Positions 28,024 to 37,323 of a DNA stretch of 64,000 nt are shown one piece after another. A program made the translations under genes and the position numbers. Below the pieces are notes generated by a model. The model had not been told where the DNA came from, made no database searches, and worked only from the letters and a program-made list of their open reading frames with translations. Origin of the DNA: Nostoc sp. JL34 (lineage in GTDB: Bacteria > Cyanobacteriota > Cyanobacteriia > Cyanobacteriales > Nostocaceae); contig NZ_JABXKQ010000164.1 in assembly GCF_017114945.1 (NCBI RefSeq), positions 1 through 64,000 of the forward strand. The letters are read 5' to 3'. The first letter of the stretch is position 1; every line of letters begins with the position of its first letter.

Positions 28024-28866
28024 TTATTTAGTGCGCCAAGGATTTGTAACTTGATTCGGTAAAAATAGTTTAGCGAATCTGTCAAAAACCCTTGTATATA
28101 ATGATCGACTAATATTTTTAGCATATTGAGGTCGATAAGGATAAGTACAGTGAAGAACTTTAATTTGATCCTGAATATTATAAGCATCCTGCCACTTGCT
28201 GAGATAATTATAGGTGGGTGGTAGGATTTTCATGTGAGGATGTACCGATGCGATCGCAGATGCAAAAGCTCCTTGATCTTTTAAAAGTAATTGATCTTGG
28301 TTATTTTTGACAATTTCAAAAAAACGTTTAAATTCGTCAAAAAATACCTTAGTGACTTCTGTTTTTCTAAAAGCTATCAACCCGCTATTATATTGCACAC
28401 TATCTGCTTGCAACGGAAACCCGATAGATTGCAATATTGGCAAGACATTTGGCAAAACTTCTTCTTGCTTTCCACGCAATAAATTTGTGGCTTTAACAAT
28501 AGAAGGTTGCACATCTTCAGTTAATAGCAAATCATATTCATCTAAATAGTCAAATACGTCGTTGATATCGGAAAGTAAACAAATATCTGAATCTAAGTAA
28601 ATCGTCTTATCAAACTCAGAGGCTGCATATAGAGCCAGTTTTGCTTGCCGTGATGCTAAAACAGTATTTTCATTTGCAGGAGCAGGCTTTAAAATTACAT
28701 TTTTGAAAGCCTTCAGAAAAGGGTAGAGTCCTGTTGGAACTTGGTCAATTAGAATAATGATCGGCTCTTGATGAAACTTTCTAATTGCCGCCAAAAAATG
28801 AATACAATCTTGAAAAGGGTAAAGTCCAGTTAAAATTGTAATAAAGCCTCTAGTTTGTGTTGACAT
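28024..28866 (-). CDS. GT-A type glycosyltransferase with DSD motif
   Basis: This 280-residue protein has a nucleotide-diphospho-sugar transferase fold: an N-terminal strand FITILTGLYPFQDCIHFLAAIR, the DxD as DSD (92-94, in KTIYLDSDICLLSD), YNSGLIAFRKTEV and a late LHCTYPYRPQ. It is diverged from the three tandem paralogues but shares the same architecture. It is the promoter-proximal gene of the minus-strand operon. The family is a reasonable call, the substrate unknown. Confidence 0.78.
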   Translation of the reverse strand: MSTQTRGFITILTGLYPFQDCIHFLAAIRKFHQEPIIILIDQVPTGLYPFLKAFKNVILKPAPANENTVLASRQAKLALYAASEFDKTIYLDSDICLLSDINDVFDYLDEYDLLLTEDVQPSIVKATNLLRGKQEEVLPNVLPILQSIGFPLQADSVQYNSGLIAFRKTEVTKVFFDEFKRFFEIVKNNQDQLLLKDQGAFASAIASVHPHMKILPPTYNYLSKWQDAYNIQDQIKVLHCTYPYRPQYAKNISRSLYTRVFDRFAKLFLPNQVTNPWRTK

Positions 28867-29272
28867 AAATTAAAGTAACAATTGTTGTTTAGTTTGAAAA
28901 TTAAATATGTATTTATTCTCAAAAAATCTTCCTCTAGTTTTAGTTATACCCAAATTCGATAGAGTAGAGATAAGCAAAATATGAACTTGACAATTGATTA
29001 TTTTTTGACTTAAGAATAATCAATTAAATTTAACTTTGTATTTGTAGCTATTCCCAGAGAAATTTCACTGATAATTTCATCTGAAATTAACTTTATTTAA
29101 GTATAATTACTGTGTAAGCACGGTTGTATAATATCATAGTTAATATTGGATATAGCTATAATAAACAAAGTATAAATACTTGATATAGTTTGTAGAGGAA
29201 GCACTATTATTCACTCGAATGTAGGATTGCTACTCAATACCAAACATTTATGTTGTAAGGGAGGCAGAGGTA
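28867..29272. other. Divergent promoter region between the glycan operon and gloB
   Basis: About 400 very AT-rich bases with no gene. It must contain the promoters for the glycosyltransferase operon (minus) and the glyoxalase II gene (plus). I looked for an NtcA-type GTA-N8-TAC and did not find a convincing one. Confidence 0.55.
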
Positions 29273-30046
29273 ATGCAGGTAATCCGTCTGGAAGCACTCT
29301 CAGACAACTACATATTCTTGTTACACGACTATAAACAAAATATCGCCGCTGTTGTCGATCCAGCGGAGGCTCAACCAGTTTTAAAGAAACTGGCTGAATT
29401 AAAAGCTGAGTTGGTAGCAATTTTCAACACGCACCACCATAACGATCATGTAGGTGGTAATAAGCAATTAATAGAAAAATTCCCCCAACTAATAGTTTAT
29501 GGAGGAGCCGAAGATCGTGGTAGAATTCCGGGACAGCAGGTGTTTTTGCAACAAAGCGATCGCGTCCAGTTTGCAGACCGCATAGCTGAAGTTATCTTCG
29601 TTCCCGGACATACCCGCGCTCACATCGCTTACTACTTTCCCCCCGAAAAAGCTGGTGAGACAGGCGATTTATTTTGCGGCGATACCTTATTTTCTGGTGG
29701 TTGTGGTCGCTTGTTTGAAGGAACACCAACTCAAATGGTAGACTCTTTAAGCAAACTGCGCTCTCTACCTGATGATACACACGTCTGGTGTGCCCACGAA
29801 TACACCTTAAAAAATCTGCAATTTGCCCTAACAGTAGATGGCGACAACGCCGACTTACAAAAGCGCTTTAATGAAGTCAAGGCTTACCGTAGTAGAGGAG
29901 AAGCTACCATACCCTCGCTACTGGGAGTGGAGAAGCGAAGCAATCCCTTTTTACGTTGGGATCAGCCATCATTACAATCAACCGTTAAGAGTAGCGATGG
30001 AGTGCAAACCTTTGCGCGGATACGAGAAATGAAAAATAACTTTTAG
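29273..30046 (+). CDS. gloB: Hydroxyacylglutathione hydrolase (glyoxalase II)
   Basis: This 257-residue metallo-beta-lactamase-fold enzyme has the binuclear metal motif [11 protein letters not shown] (about residues 53-63), the third histidine in [13 protein letters not shown], the bridging aspartate in [18 protein letters not shown] and [11 protein letters not shown], all typical of glyoxalase II. It hydrolyses S-lactoylglutathione to lactate and glutathione in methylglyoxal detoxification. The start at 29273 follows GGGAGGCAGAGGTA. The gene is monocistronic and followed by heptamer repeats. Confidence 0.95.
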   Translation: MQVIRLEALSDNYIFLLHDYKQNIAAVVDPAEAQPVLKKLAELKAELVAIFNTHHHNDHVGGNKQLIEKFPQLIVYGGAEDRGRIPGQQVFLQQSDRVQFADRIAEVIFVPGHTRAHIAYYFPPEKAGETGDLFCGDTLFSGGCGRLFEGTPTQMVDSLSKLRSLPDDTHVWCAHEYTLKNLQFALTVDGDNADLQKRFNEVKAYRSRGEATIPSLLGVEKRSNPFLRWDQPSLQSTVKSSDGVQTFARIREMKNNF

Positions 30047-30355
30047 TCATTGGGCATTGGGCATTGAAAAGAGGCAGAGGGGCGGGGTGCAGGGGGCGGA
30101 GGGGAAAACCCTTCTCCCTTGCTCCCTGCTTCCTTGCTCCCTGCTCCCTTGCTTCTTCCCCAGTCCCCAGTCCCCAGTCCCCAGTCCCTAATCCTCCAAC
30201 TTTCTAGGGCGAATAGTTGCGATCGCACCCTTCCTTTCGCTACGATCTGTAAGCTTTAGGGTATTAGGGCAAGAAGCTTGGAATACAGCACTGACATTAT
30301 GAGCTATCTTACCCAAACCCAAATTAATCAGATTTTACAGGAAAAACGAAAAACG
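30047..30355. other. Intergenic repeat region upstream of rplI
   Basis: It contains GGGCATT units, a G-rich then C-rich low-complexity stretch and the CCCCAGT heptamer array. In-frame codons upstream of rplI (ATG at 30278 and 30299) would add an N-terminal tail that ribosomal L9 does not have, so I treat them as non-coding. Confidence 0.6.
30158..30185 (+). repeat. Heptanucleotide tandem repeat (CCCCAGT)4
   Basis: Four exact CCCCAGT units stand in tandem in the gloB-rplI intergenic region, another member of the heptamer repeat class spread through this window. Confidence 0.9.
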
Positions 30356-30814
30356 ATGGCGAAACGTGTGCAGTTAGTTTTAAATCAGGATATCAGCAAG
30401 CTGGGAAAATCTGGCGACTTAGTAGAAGTAGCTCCTGGCTACGCTCGTAACTATCTTATTCCCCAGAAATTGGCAACCAATGCCACTCCTGGTATTCTTA
30501 AGCAAGTAGAACGCCGTCGTGAACAAGAGCGTCAACGGCAATTAGAACTCAGACAACAAGCTCTTGAGCAAAAAGAATCTTTAGAAAAAGTTGGCAGCTT
30601 GACAATTGCCAAGCCAGTTGGTGAAAACGAAGCGATTTTCGGTACTATCACCACCCAAGATGTTGTAGATGCAATTAAGGCAGCCACTGGTCAAGAAATC
30701 GATCGGCGTGGCATTACCATCCCCGATATTAACCACCTTGGTACTTATCAAGCTGAAATTAAGCTGCATTCGGAAGTAGCGGCACAAGTCGATATTCAAG
30801 TAGTCGCTAGTTAA
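30356..30814 (+). CDS. rplI: 50S ribosomal protein L9
   Basis: The ATG at 30356 gives a 152-residue protein starting [20 protein letters not shown] after Met, the standard L9 N-terminal RNA-binding domain, including [18 protein letters not shown] long charged helix (about 42-75) links to the C-terminal domain ending in [10 protein letters not shown]9 binds 23S rRNA near the base of the L1 stalk. A frame open to 30278 exists but has no support in the family. The gene precedes dnaB, a widely conserved neighbourhood. Confidence 0.96.
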   Translation: MAKRVQLVLNQDISKLGKSGDLVEVAPGYARNYLIPQKLATNATPGILKQVERRREQERQRQLELRQQALEQKESLEKVGSLTIAKPVGENEAIFGTITTQDVVDAIKAATGQEIDRRGITIPDINHLGTYQAEIKLHSEVAAQVDIQVVAS

Positions 30815-30879
30815 CTCAGGGGAGACACGCAGGGATGAGGGAGCAAGGGAAGTAAAAGTGAATAACTCCTAACTCTTGT

Positions 30880-30936
30880 ACAGACGCGATTAATCGCGTC
30901 TCTAATCCTACACAGACGCGATTAATCGCGTCTCTA
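30880..30936. repeat. Two direct copies of a 25-bp palindromic repeat
   Basis: ACAGACGCGATTAATCGCGT plus CTCTA occurs at 30880-30904 and again at 30912-30936. Each copy contains the palindrome GACGCGATTAATCGCGTC. The pair sits in the short rplI-dnaB gap just before the dnaB start. Confidence 0.9.
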
Positions 30937-30962
30937 GCAAAATCTCAAAACTAAAATCGTTT

Positions 30963-33812
30963 ATGGCTGAAGAATTGAGTTTTCAAGGCGATGGTAGCGA
31001 TGCCTATGGCGGTAAGCTACGCCTCCCACCACAAAATATTGAGGCGGAAGAAGCGATTTTGGGGGGTATTTTGCTAGATCCAGAAGCGATTAGTCGAGTT
31101 AGCGATCGCCTCCTACCCGAAGCTTTTTACATTAGCGCTCACAAAGATATTTATCAAGCAGCTGTGAGGCTCCACGCCCAAGGTAAAGCCACAGACTTGC
31201 TCTCAGTCACAAGTTGGCTGACAGACCATGAAATGCTAGCCCGCATTGGTGGCAGAAATAAATTAGCAACTCTGGTAGACCGCACAGTTTCAGCCGTGAA
31301 CATCGACGCCTTAGCAGGGTTAGTGATGGACAAATACCTGCGGCGGCGCTTAATTAAAGCTGGTAATGAAATTGTACATCTTGGTTACGAAACAGAAACC
31401 GAGTTACCACAGGTTTTAGATCAGGCAGAACAGAAAGTTTTCGGCGTTACTCAAGAACGTCCCCAATCGGGTTTAGTTCACATTTCTGATACTCTAATTA
31501 ATAATTTCCAGGATATTGAAGATAGAAATCAAGGTATTGCCTTACCTGGGATTCCCTGTGGATTTTACGATTTAGATGCTATGACTAGCGGTTTTCAGCG
31601 TTCAGATTTGATTATTATCGCGGGCCGCCCATCAATGGGGAAATGCCTCAGCCATGATTCAGAAATAGTTTTGGCAGATGGAACAATTACCACAATTGAA
31701 GAATTATATAAACAACGTCATGGCTCATTATTGACGCTAAACAACGACTGGAAATTTACCTTTACTCAACCCTGTGCATTTGTAGATGATGGTATCAAAC
31801 CAGTTTTTCGGGTAACAACTCGCTTAGGTAGGTCTATTGAAACTACAATCACTCACCCATATTTGACTATTAAAGGCTGGCAAAAATTAGGAAATCTGAC
31901 AGTTGGCGATCAGATTGCTGTTCCGCGAAAAATAAATATATTTGGTACAGAAACAATCCGTGAGTGCGAAGTAAAGTTATTAGCATACTTAATTGGCGAT
32001 GGTGACTTAACTAACTGCACTCCACGATTTACAAATAGTAATCCGTTATTGCAAGCAGAATTTTCTCAAGCAGTTGCTGATTTTGTTGGTTTAAAAATTC
32101 GCTGGCAAGATTCTCAAAGTACACGCACACCATCACTTTGTGTACGTGGAGATTTGGAGTTTATTACTATTCAAAGACAGATTTTTGCTGAAAGTTTTAA
32201 ACTAGCGATTCAATCGCAGTCATTGACAGGAAAAGAAATAAGTAAATTAGTTGGAGTCAGTCCTACTTTACTTTGCGCTTGGAAGCAAGGAGAGTGTGTA
32301 CCAAATTTAGAAACTTTTGAGCTATTATGCGAAATTTTACAATTAGAGTCAGAAGAGTTTGTATCTCATGGATTTGCTTGCATGAGCAAATCTCGGAAGA
32401 ATTCGCTAACACTTTGGTTAGAAGAATTAGGTTTATGGGGCAAAAATGCTCATTCTAAAACTATCCCAAATATCGTTTTTAAATTAGAGCGATCGCAAAT
32501 AGCCTTATTCCTTAATCGTCTCTTTGCTACTGATGGATGGGCTGCACTACTTACTAGCGGTCAATCACAGTTAGGCTATGCAACAGTCAGCGAGAAACTA
32601 GCAAGACAAATTCAACATCTTTTATTAAGATTTGGCATTATTGCATCACTTAAAAAACGGTCTGTCAAGTATAAAAACACCCGCAGACCAGCGTGGCAAT
32701 TAGATATTACTGATGCCTTATCTATCAAAAATTTTATCGCAGAAATAGGTATCTTTAGTAAAGAAGAAACAATAGCAAAAGTTGCAGCCGCAATATCTCA
32801 AAAAAGATATCAAACTAATCGTGACTTGATACCTGTAGAGATTTGGGAACAAATAGCAGTAGCAAAAGGCAATGAAACTTGGAGTAGTTTAGCCAGACGG
32901 GCTGGTATTCAAGGCTATACAAATATGCATGTTGGTAAACGTGCTTTAAGGCGGGAAAGACTTTGGGTACTAGCTACAGCTTTAGATAATTTACCACTTC
33001 AACAGTTAGCAACCAGTGATATTTATTGGGATGAAATAGTTGCGATTGAGTCGGTGGGGAACAAGCAAGTTTATGACTTAACAATTCCAGAAACACACAA
33101 TTTTGTTGCTAATGATATTTGTGTACACAATACAGCATTTTGCTTAAACCTTGCTCATAATATCGCCGCTTCTTATAAATTACCAGTTGCTTTTTTTAGC
33201 TTGGAAATGTCCAAAGAGCAACTGACGCAACGTCTATTAGCAAGCGAAGCCCAGATTGAAAGTAGTTATCTGCGAACTGGTCGCCTCAGTCAAACACAGT
33301 GGGAACCTTTAAGCCGTGCTATTGGTATTCTCTCTGAAATGCCAATTTATATTGATGACACGCCGAATATTACAGTTACACAAATGCGTAGTCAGTCAAG
33401 AAGACTGCAAGCTGAAATTGGAACTGAATTAGGATTAATTGTAATAGATTACTTGCAATTGATGGAAGGAGCAGGTGATAATCGCGTACAAGAATTATCA
33501 AAAATTACGCGTCAACTCAAAGGTTTAGCGCGTGAATTATCTGTTCCAGTTATTGCCTTATCTCAGTTGAGTCGAGGTGTGGAAGCACGTACTAACAAAC
33601 GCCCGATGTTGTCAGATTTGAGAGAATCCGGTTCGATCGAACAAGACGCGGATTTAGTAATAATGTTGTACCGCGACGAATATTACTCTCCCGATACTCC
33701 CGATCGCGGCATTGCAGAAGTGATTATAGCTAAACACCGCAACGGGCCTACAGGGACTGCGAAACTTTTATTCAATCCACAGTTTACGAAGTTTCAAAAT
33801 TTAAAAATTTAG
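30963..33812 (+). CDS. dnaB: Replicative DNA helicase DnaB interrupted by an intein
   Basis: The 949-residue precursor has the DnaB N-terminal primase-interacting domain (about 18-125, PQNIEAEEAILGGILLDPEA), then the RecA-like helicase core split at Walker A: GRPSMGK precedes the intein and TAFCLNLAHNIAA follows it. Removing the intein leaves 453 residues, normal for DnaB. Walker B (LGLIVIDYLQLM), the LSQLSRGVEARTNKRP segment and RESGSIEQDADL are intact. DnaB is the hexameric fork helicase, and until splicing the ATP site is disrupted. It follows rplI. The Ssp-type DnaB intein site (before SIEQD) is empty here. Confidence 0.96.
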   Translation: MAEELSFQGDGSDAYGGKLRLPPQNIEAEEAILGGILLDPEAISRVSDRLLPEAFYISAHKDIYQAAVRLHAQGKATDLLSVTSWLTDHEMLARIGGRNKLATLVDRTVSAVNIDALAGLVMDKYLRRRLIKAGNEIVHLGYETETELPQVLDQAEQKVFGVTQERPQSGLVHISDTLINNFQDIEDRNQGIALPGIPCGFYDLDAMTSGFQRSDLIIIAGRPSMGKCLSHDSEIVLADGTITTIEELYKQRHGSLLTLNNDWKFTFTQPCAFVDDGIKPVFRVTTRLGRSIETTITHPYLTIKGWQKLGNLTVGDQIAVPRKINIFGTETIRECEVKLLAYLIGDGDLTNCTPRFTNSNPLLQAEFSQAVADFVGLKIRWQDSQSTRTPSLCVRGDLEFITIQRQIFAESFKLAIQSQSLTGKEISKLVGVSPTLLCAWKQGECVPNLETFELLCEILQLESEEFVSHGFACMSKSRKNSLTLWLEELGLWGKNAHSKTIPNIVFKLERSQIALFLNRLFATDGWAALLTSGQSQLGYATVSEKLARQIQHLLLRFGIIASLKKRSVKYKNTRRPAWQLDITDALSIKNFIAEIGIFSKEETIAKVAAAISQKRYQTNRDLIPVEIWEQIAVAKGNETWSSLARRAGIQGYTNMHVGKRALRRERLWVLATALDNLPLQQLATSDIYWDEIVAIESVGNKQVYDLTIPETHNFVANDICVHNTAFCLNLAHNIAASYKLPVAFFSLEMSKEQLTQRLLASEAQIESSYLRTGRLSQTQWEPLSRAIGILSEMPIYIDDTPNITVTQMRSQSRRLQAEIGTELGLIVIDYLQLMEGAGDNRVQELSKITRQLKGLARELSVPVIALSQLSRGVEARTNKRPMLSDLRESGSIEQDADLVIMLYRDEYYSPDTPDRGIAEVIIAKHRNGPTGTAKLLFNPQFTKFQNLKI
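31644..33131 (+). mobile_element. DnaB intein at the Walker A site, with LAGLIDADG endonuclease and HTH insertion
   Basis: The 496-residue intein starts with Cys (CLSHDSEIVLADG, block A) at 31644 and ends in ICVHN at 33131 (block G His-Asn), followed by extein Thr. Block B is TRLGRSIETTITHPYL and block F is KQVYDLTIPETHNFVANDI. Between them lies a LAGLIDADG-type homing endonuclease: LLAYLIGDGDL (first motif) and LFLNRLFATDGWAAL (second). Between the two motifs is a Cro-like helix-turn-helix (LTGKEISKLVGVSPTLLCAWKQG). All residues needed for splicing appear present. The insertion point matches the class known from Rhodothermus DnaB. Confidence 0.95.
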
Positions 33813-33908
33813 CCATTGAATTGGGGATTGGGTACTGGGGATTGGCGACTGGAGACTGGGAGAAGCCAATGCCCAATGCCCGATGCCCCATGCTCTATGT
33901 CCCTGTCC

Positions 33909-34430
33909 CTATTTAACTCCCAGCAATTCTACATCAAACAGCAGAGTTGCGTTGGGTGGAATCACACCACCAGCACCACGAGCGCCATAGCCTAACTCTG
34001 GGGGGATAATTAACTGACGACGACCGCCTACTTTAATTGTGCTAACTCCTTCATCCCAACCTTTGATCACCTGTCCAATGCCGATTTTAAAGCTGAAGGG
34101 TTGGCCGCGATCGCGTGAACTATCAAACTGAGTGCCATCTTCTAGAGTGCCGACATAGTGAACTTCAACCGTTTGTCCAGGTTTAGGAGTCGCCCCAGTC
34201 CCCTCTTTTAACTCGACATACTTTAATCCAGAGGGAGTGGTTACGGCATTAGCATCAGACATAGTATTACTCGCAATTAAGATATTGTTTTCAGTTACAG
34301 TTGTGGACGCTGGCGGCGTTTGGGTTAACTCGGCAGCAATGGCAGTATTCTGTTTACTGCCTACTTGCCCCACAACCAAAAGCACAACACACACCAGCAT
34401 GAACGCCACGCTGAGGAAAATTGGTTTCAA
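33909..34430 (-). CDS. FKBP-type peptidyl-prolyl cis-trans isomerase, membrane-anchored or exported
   Basis: This 173-residue protein begins with a hydrophobic signal/anchor ([18 protein letters not shown]) without a clear lipobox, then a Thr/Ser-rich linker, and an FKBP domain from about residue 70: [71 protein letters not shown]. The active-site aromatic and acidic residues of FKBPs are present. It catalyses proline isomerisation during folding, most likely in the periplasm or thylakoid lumen. It is convergent with dnaB and upstream of nothing obvious. Confidence 0.93.
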   Translation of the reverse strand: MKPIFLSVAFMLVCVVLLVVGQVGSKQNTAIAAELTQTPPASTTVTENNILIASNTMSDANAVTTPSGLKYVELKEGTGATPKPGQTVEVHYVGTLEDGTQFDSSRDRGQPFSFKIGIGQVIKGWDEGVSTIKVGGRRQLIIPPELGYGARGAGGVIPPNATLLFDVELLGVK

Positions 34431-34508
34431 AATCAGTTCTCCTTACTTAAGTATCCTGGCAAAAAGATTACCAACAGGACACATTTAGTTTAAATCAGAA
34501 AGGGCATT

Positions 34509-34832
34509 CTAACGCCAAAGCTTATTTTCTAAATCGCGCACTTGACGCTCTAAACGGTCAATTCTACCCCTCAGTTCGTCCACTTCTGACTGGCGAGCCA
34601 CCCCCAAATCCTGCATCATATTTCGCATTTGCCGTTGCACTTGAACATCTAAGTTTCCCTGTTCCGACTTTAACTGCTGGGCAATATCATCTATTACCGC
34701 CTTGGCTTGCTCAGGATTGAGCTTACCGTCTTTAACTAAATCATCGCTGACTTGCCGCAGTTTTTCTGCTACTAAAGACGTTGTGCCAAGACCCACCATC
34801 ATTAGCTGTTGCAACCAGTTGTTGTTGTCCAT
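34509..34832 (-). CDS. Phasin-like small coiled-coil protein
   Basis: This 107-residue protein is almost wholly helical, with WLQQLMMVGLGTTSLVAEKLRQVSDDLVKDGKL at the start and a heptad coiled coil at the C-terminus (VDELRGRIDRLERQVRDLENKL). Architecture and length fit the phasin-like granule/lipid-surface proteins and similar cyanobacterial conserved proteins. The exact role is not shown. It lies 78 bases upstream of the FKBP gene on the same strand and may share its transcript. Confidence 0.75.
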   Translation of the reverse strand: MDNNNWLQQLMMVGLGTTSLVAEKLRQVSDDLVKDGKLNPEQAKAVIDDIAQQLKSEQGNLDVQVQRQMRNMMQDLGVARQSEVDELRGRIDRLERQVRDLENKLWR

Positions 34833-35175
34833 ACTCCCTTCCTCTTACTTGTTAACCAGCCGACCCTTGCTCCTAAGTGTAGGCAATCAAACTATGCTGA
34901 AAGCGTAGTTATTCTAGCCTACAGCTCTATTTTGGCAAATTGGCAAGCACAAGGATCAAAGGAGGTGGTTATAGAACTCCTCAAGTTTAAGGTTGCCCCA
35001 AATTTACCTATTTTCGCGATGTTTTAGAGACTATTTCCTATAAATTGCGAAGCTCACACTCACTTCAAAGGGTGAGTGTGAGTAGTTCACGGAAAGATTT
35101 TATCTAGAAGGACGCACAAATTTGGACAACAGCGAAGCGATCGCTGAATATCCAGGATTTCTCGGCAAAGGGAAG
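34833..35175. other. Intergenic region with a perfect 11-bp hairpin
   Basis: No gene is supported. CTCACACTCAC (35053-35063) pairs with GTGAGTGTGAG (35072-35082). It lies downstream of the minus-strand 2TM gene and could stabilise or end its transcript, though no T run follows on that strand. Confidence 0.6.
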
Positions 35176-35586
35176 TTAAATTTGTGTCCGCCATTTCTGA
35201 AAGGCTATTTCGTAATCCTCTGATTTACTGTGATAAACACTCCACCAATGAAAAAATAGTCCTAACCCCCATCCTAATACTGGGAAAATAGCCCAAAAAT
35301 AACTAGGACTAGTGATTAAATTCAAGATAATGAGGAATAAATTCACTGCTAGGAAGGAAACAAAGTGTGTCCAAAAGGCTCTGCGTCGGAAAGTATTAAA
35401 TGTGTGTCGCGAACCTTCCTCTTCTTGTTGAGCCAACCACTTTTGTTCAGTTGTTTCCAAAATATTAGAAGAAATACCTAACTCAGATGCCATTTCTAAA
35501 AGCTGTTCTCGTGAAAATTCACCTTCCTGTTTACGAGTGAGTGCTATTTGCAGGATTTGTTGGACATCTTCTGAATCGTAAGTCAT
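35176..35586 (-). CDS. 2TM domain-containing protein
   Basis: This 136-residue protein has an N-terminal soluble helical part (DVQQILQIALTRKQEGEFSREQLLEMASELGIS, resembling a SHOCT-like or DUF1707-like helix pair) and two membrane helices (about 78-95 and 99-118) joined by a tight turn, then a basic C-terminal tail (YEIAFQKWRTQI). This is the 2TM-domain arrangement seen in bacterial histidine kinases and small proteins. Function is unknown. It is monocistronic. Confidence 0.8.
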   Translation of the reverse strand: MTYDSEDVQQILQIALTRKQEGEFSREQLLEMASELGISSNILETTEQKWLAQQEEEGSRHTFNTFRRRAFWTHFVSFLAVNLFLIILNLITSPSYFWAIFPVLGWGLGLFFHWWSVYHSKSEDYEIAFQKWRTQI

Positions 35587-36112
35587 TTTAATTACCTTAT
35601 AAGTTTGTGTGTAAAGGCGCCTTTGATTTCACGAAATTATCGCTTGGCTTCGTTCAATTCAGTTAGCGAATGCCTCCGGCACGCTACGCGAACGCATCCA
35701 CATTTTGCACCCAATACTTAGTGATATTCACAACACTATTATTTTCTCATAATTCATTTAGGACTACTGTATTTGTCAATACCTCTATAATTGCTTTGAT
35801 GAGACGCTGTTAAACTATTTTGCATTATGGGGTAAAAGATGCTGGGAGACCGATTTCAGGTAAAGATTCAACTACATGTTGCTGCCTTAATCGAGTCAAT
35901 ATTGCTGAAATCACTCTTTTTAATTTCCGAAAATATTAAATTTAATGGAAGATTTAAGATATCGGGAGGGGTGTACGCTACCTAGTAGTCTGTCAAGTTT
36001 GATTTGATAGGTTCGTAGTTTGTGCTTTAGCGCTAACTACGAACAATCCGCACCCCTCAATTCTTTCTTAACAAACCAGTAGATGGGAATGCGTCAATAG
36101 AGGATTCAATCA
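35587..36112. other. Divergent intergenic region with Nostoc-type repeats
   Basis: No gene was seen in 526 bases. It contains a dispersed repeat around 35655-35700 (GCGAATGCCTCCGGCACGC and what follows) and a hairpin at 36011-36044 formed by GTTCGTAGTT and AACTACGAAC. It must carry the promoters of the 2TM gene and of parA. Confidence 0.6.
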
Positions 36113-36997
36113 ATGGGATATGTAATTGCTACTGCAAATATGAAAGGTGGCGTTGGGAAAACCACCCTCACCGTCAACTTAGCTACCTGTTTAGCTAAAA
36201 ATCATGGCAAGCGGGTGCTTGTCCTTGATTTAGACAGCCAAATTAGTGCCACACTCAGTTTGATGTCGCCTTTAGATTTTGCCAAGCGTCGTAAACAAAA
36301 CAAGACATTTAGGTATCTGATAGACGAAGTTATTAATCCAGACCCACAAGCAAAACTCACAATTCAGGATATTGTTCAATCCCAGGTTTGTAATCTGCCA
36401 GGACTGGATTTATTACCGGGAGATATCGATTTGTATGATGAATTTGTGGTTTCAGAAATGTTGCATCAACAAGCAACTGCTTTGGGTGAACAAGACTTTG
36501 AAACAATCTGGAATCGTTTTGAAAGGGTCTTAATTAATAACATCTTAAAACCAGTACGCCAAGAATATGATTTTATTCTTCTCGATTGTGCCCCAGGATA
36601 TAATCTATTGACTCGTAGCGCTTTAGCTGCTAGTGATTTCTACATACTTCCTGCTAAACCCGAACCATTATCTGTAGTGGGTATTCAACTGCTAGAAAGA
36701 CGGATTGCCCAATTAAAAGACAGTCACGGACATGAAACCAAGATAGATATAAAAATGCTGGGAATTGTATTTAGTATGTCCAGCGCTAACCTGCTCACTG
36801 GTAGATACTATAAACAAGTAATGCACCGCGTTGTCGAAGATTTTGGTGTAGAAAAAATTTGTAAAGTACAAATACCAGTTGATGTCAATGTTGCTAAGGC
36901 TGTTGATAGTTTTATGCCAGCTGTTTTAAATGCTCCCCAATCAGCAGGTTCAAAAGCTTTCTTTCAGTTAACTCAAGAGTTGCTGCAAAAGCTATAG
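36113..36997 (+). CDS. ParA-family ATPase (orphan)
   Basis: This 294-residue deviant-Walker ATPase has KGGVGKTT (11-18), the signature lysine in MKGG, LVLDLDSQ (switch I) and FILLDCAPG (Walker B). The C-terminal LTGRYYKQVM and VNVAKAVDSFMPAVLNAP blocks fit chromosomal ParA/Soj-like proteins. Such proteins position DNA or protein complexes by binding nonspecific DNA in the ATP state. No ParB or centromere-like repeats follow; a perfect terminator closes the gene at 37025. Cargo is unknown. Confidence 0.92.
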   Translation: MGYVIATANMKGGVGKTTLTVNLATCLAKNHGKRVLVLDLDSQISATLSLMSPLDFAKRRKQNKTFRYLIDEVINPDPQAKLTIQDIVQSQVCNLPGLDLLPGDIDLYDEFVVSEMLHQQATALGEQDFETIWNRFERVLINNILKPVRQEYDFILLDCAPGYNLLTRSALAASDFYILPAKPEPLSVVGIQLLERRIAQLKDSHGHETKIDIKMLGIVFSMSSANLLTGRYYKQVMHRVVEDFGVEKICKVQIPVDVNVAKAVDSFMPAVLNAPQSAGSKAFFQLTQELLQKL

Positions 36998-37323
36998 CCC
37001 TACTTAATCATCCATGAATAATACGATTTCCGACTTATTTAATAAGTCGGAAATCTGAATTTTTTGATCTTATCAAAGTTTGAATAAAAATAACTTATAC
37101 TTGCTCCGTAAAAAGCAAGGTATGTGGAAAAAATCTCAAAGATAAAATTATTTATTCAAGGAAAAAACCTCAGACATGGGGTTAATCTAAAATCTAAAAT
37201 CTAAAATCCAAAATTCAGTAACAACTAAGTTATTCTTTCCTAAAGTTCAGCAGTTATACGGAAGCTATAAGCAGCGAAATTCAGCTATTGAGTGAAAAGG
37301 CCAGTAAATTTCACTAAGAAACA
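36998..37323. other. Intergenic region between parA and the permease-GGDEF-EAL gene
   Basis: Apart from the parA terminator, this holds short AAAATCTAAAATC repeats and the presumed promoter of the next gene. No coding sequence is supported. Confidence 0.5.
37025..37066 (+). terminator. Terminator of the parA gene
   Basis: GATTTCCGACTTATT (37025-37039) and AATAAGTCGGAAATC (37041-37055) form a perfect 15-bp stem; a T run follows within about four bases (37059-37065). Confidence 0.88.

Noticed and set aside
30880-30936. Possible CRISPR array from the two repeats upstream of dnaB
   Set aside because: Only two copies, spacing of 7 bp, each internally palindromic and no cas gene nearby.
31644-33131. 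Insertion sequence in dnaB
   Set aside because: The insert is in frame and has intein splicing motifs at both ends, with no terminal inverted repeats or transposase.
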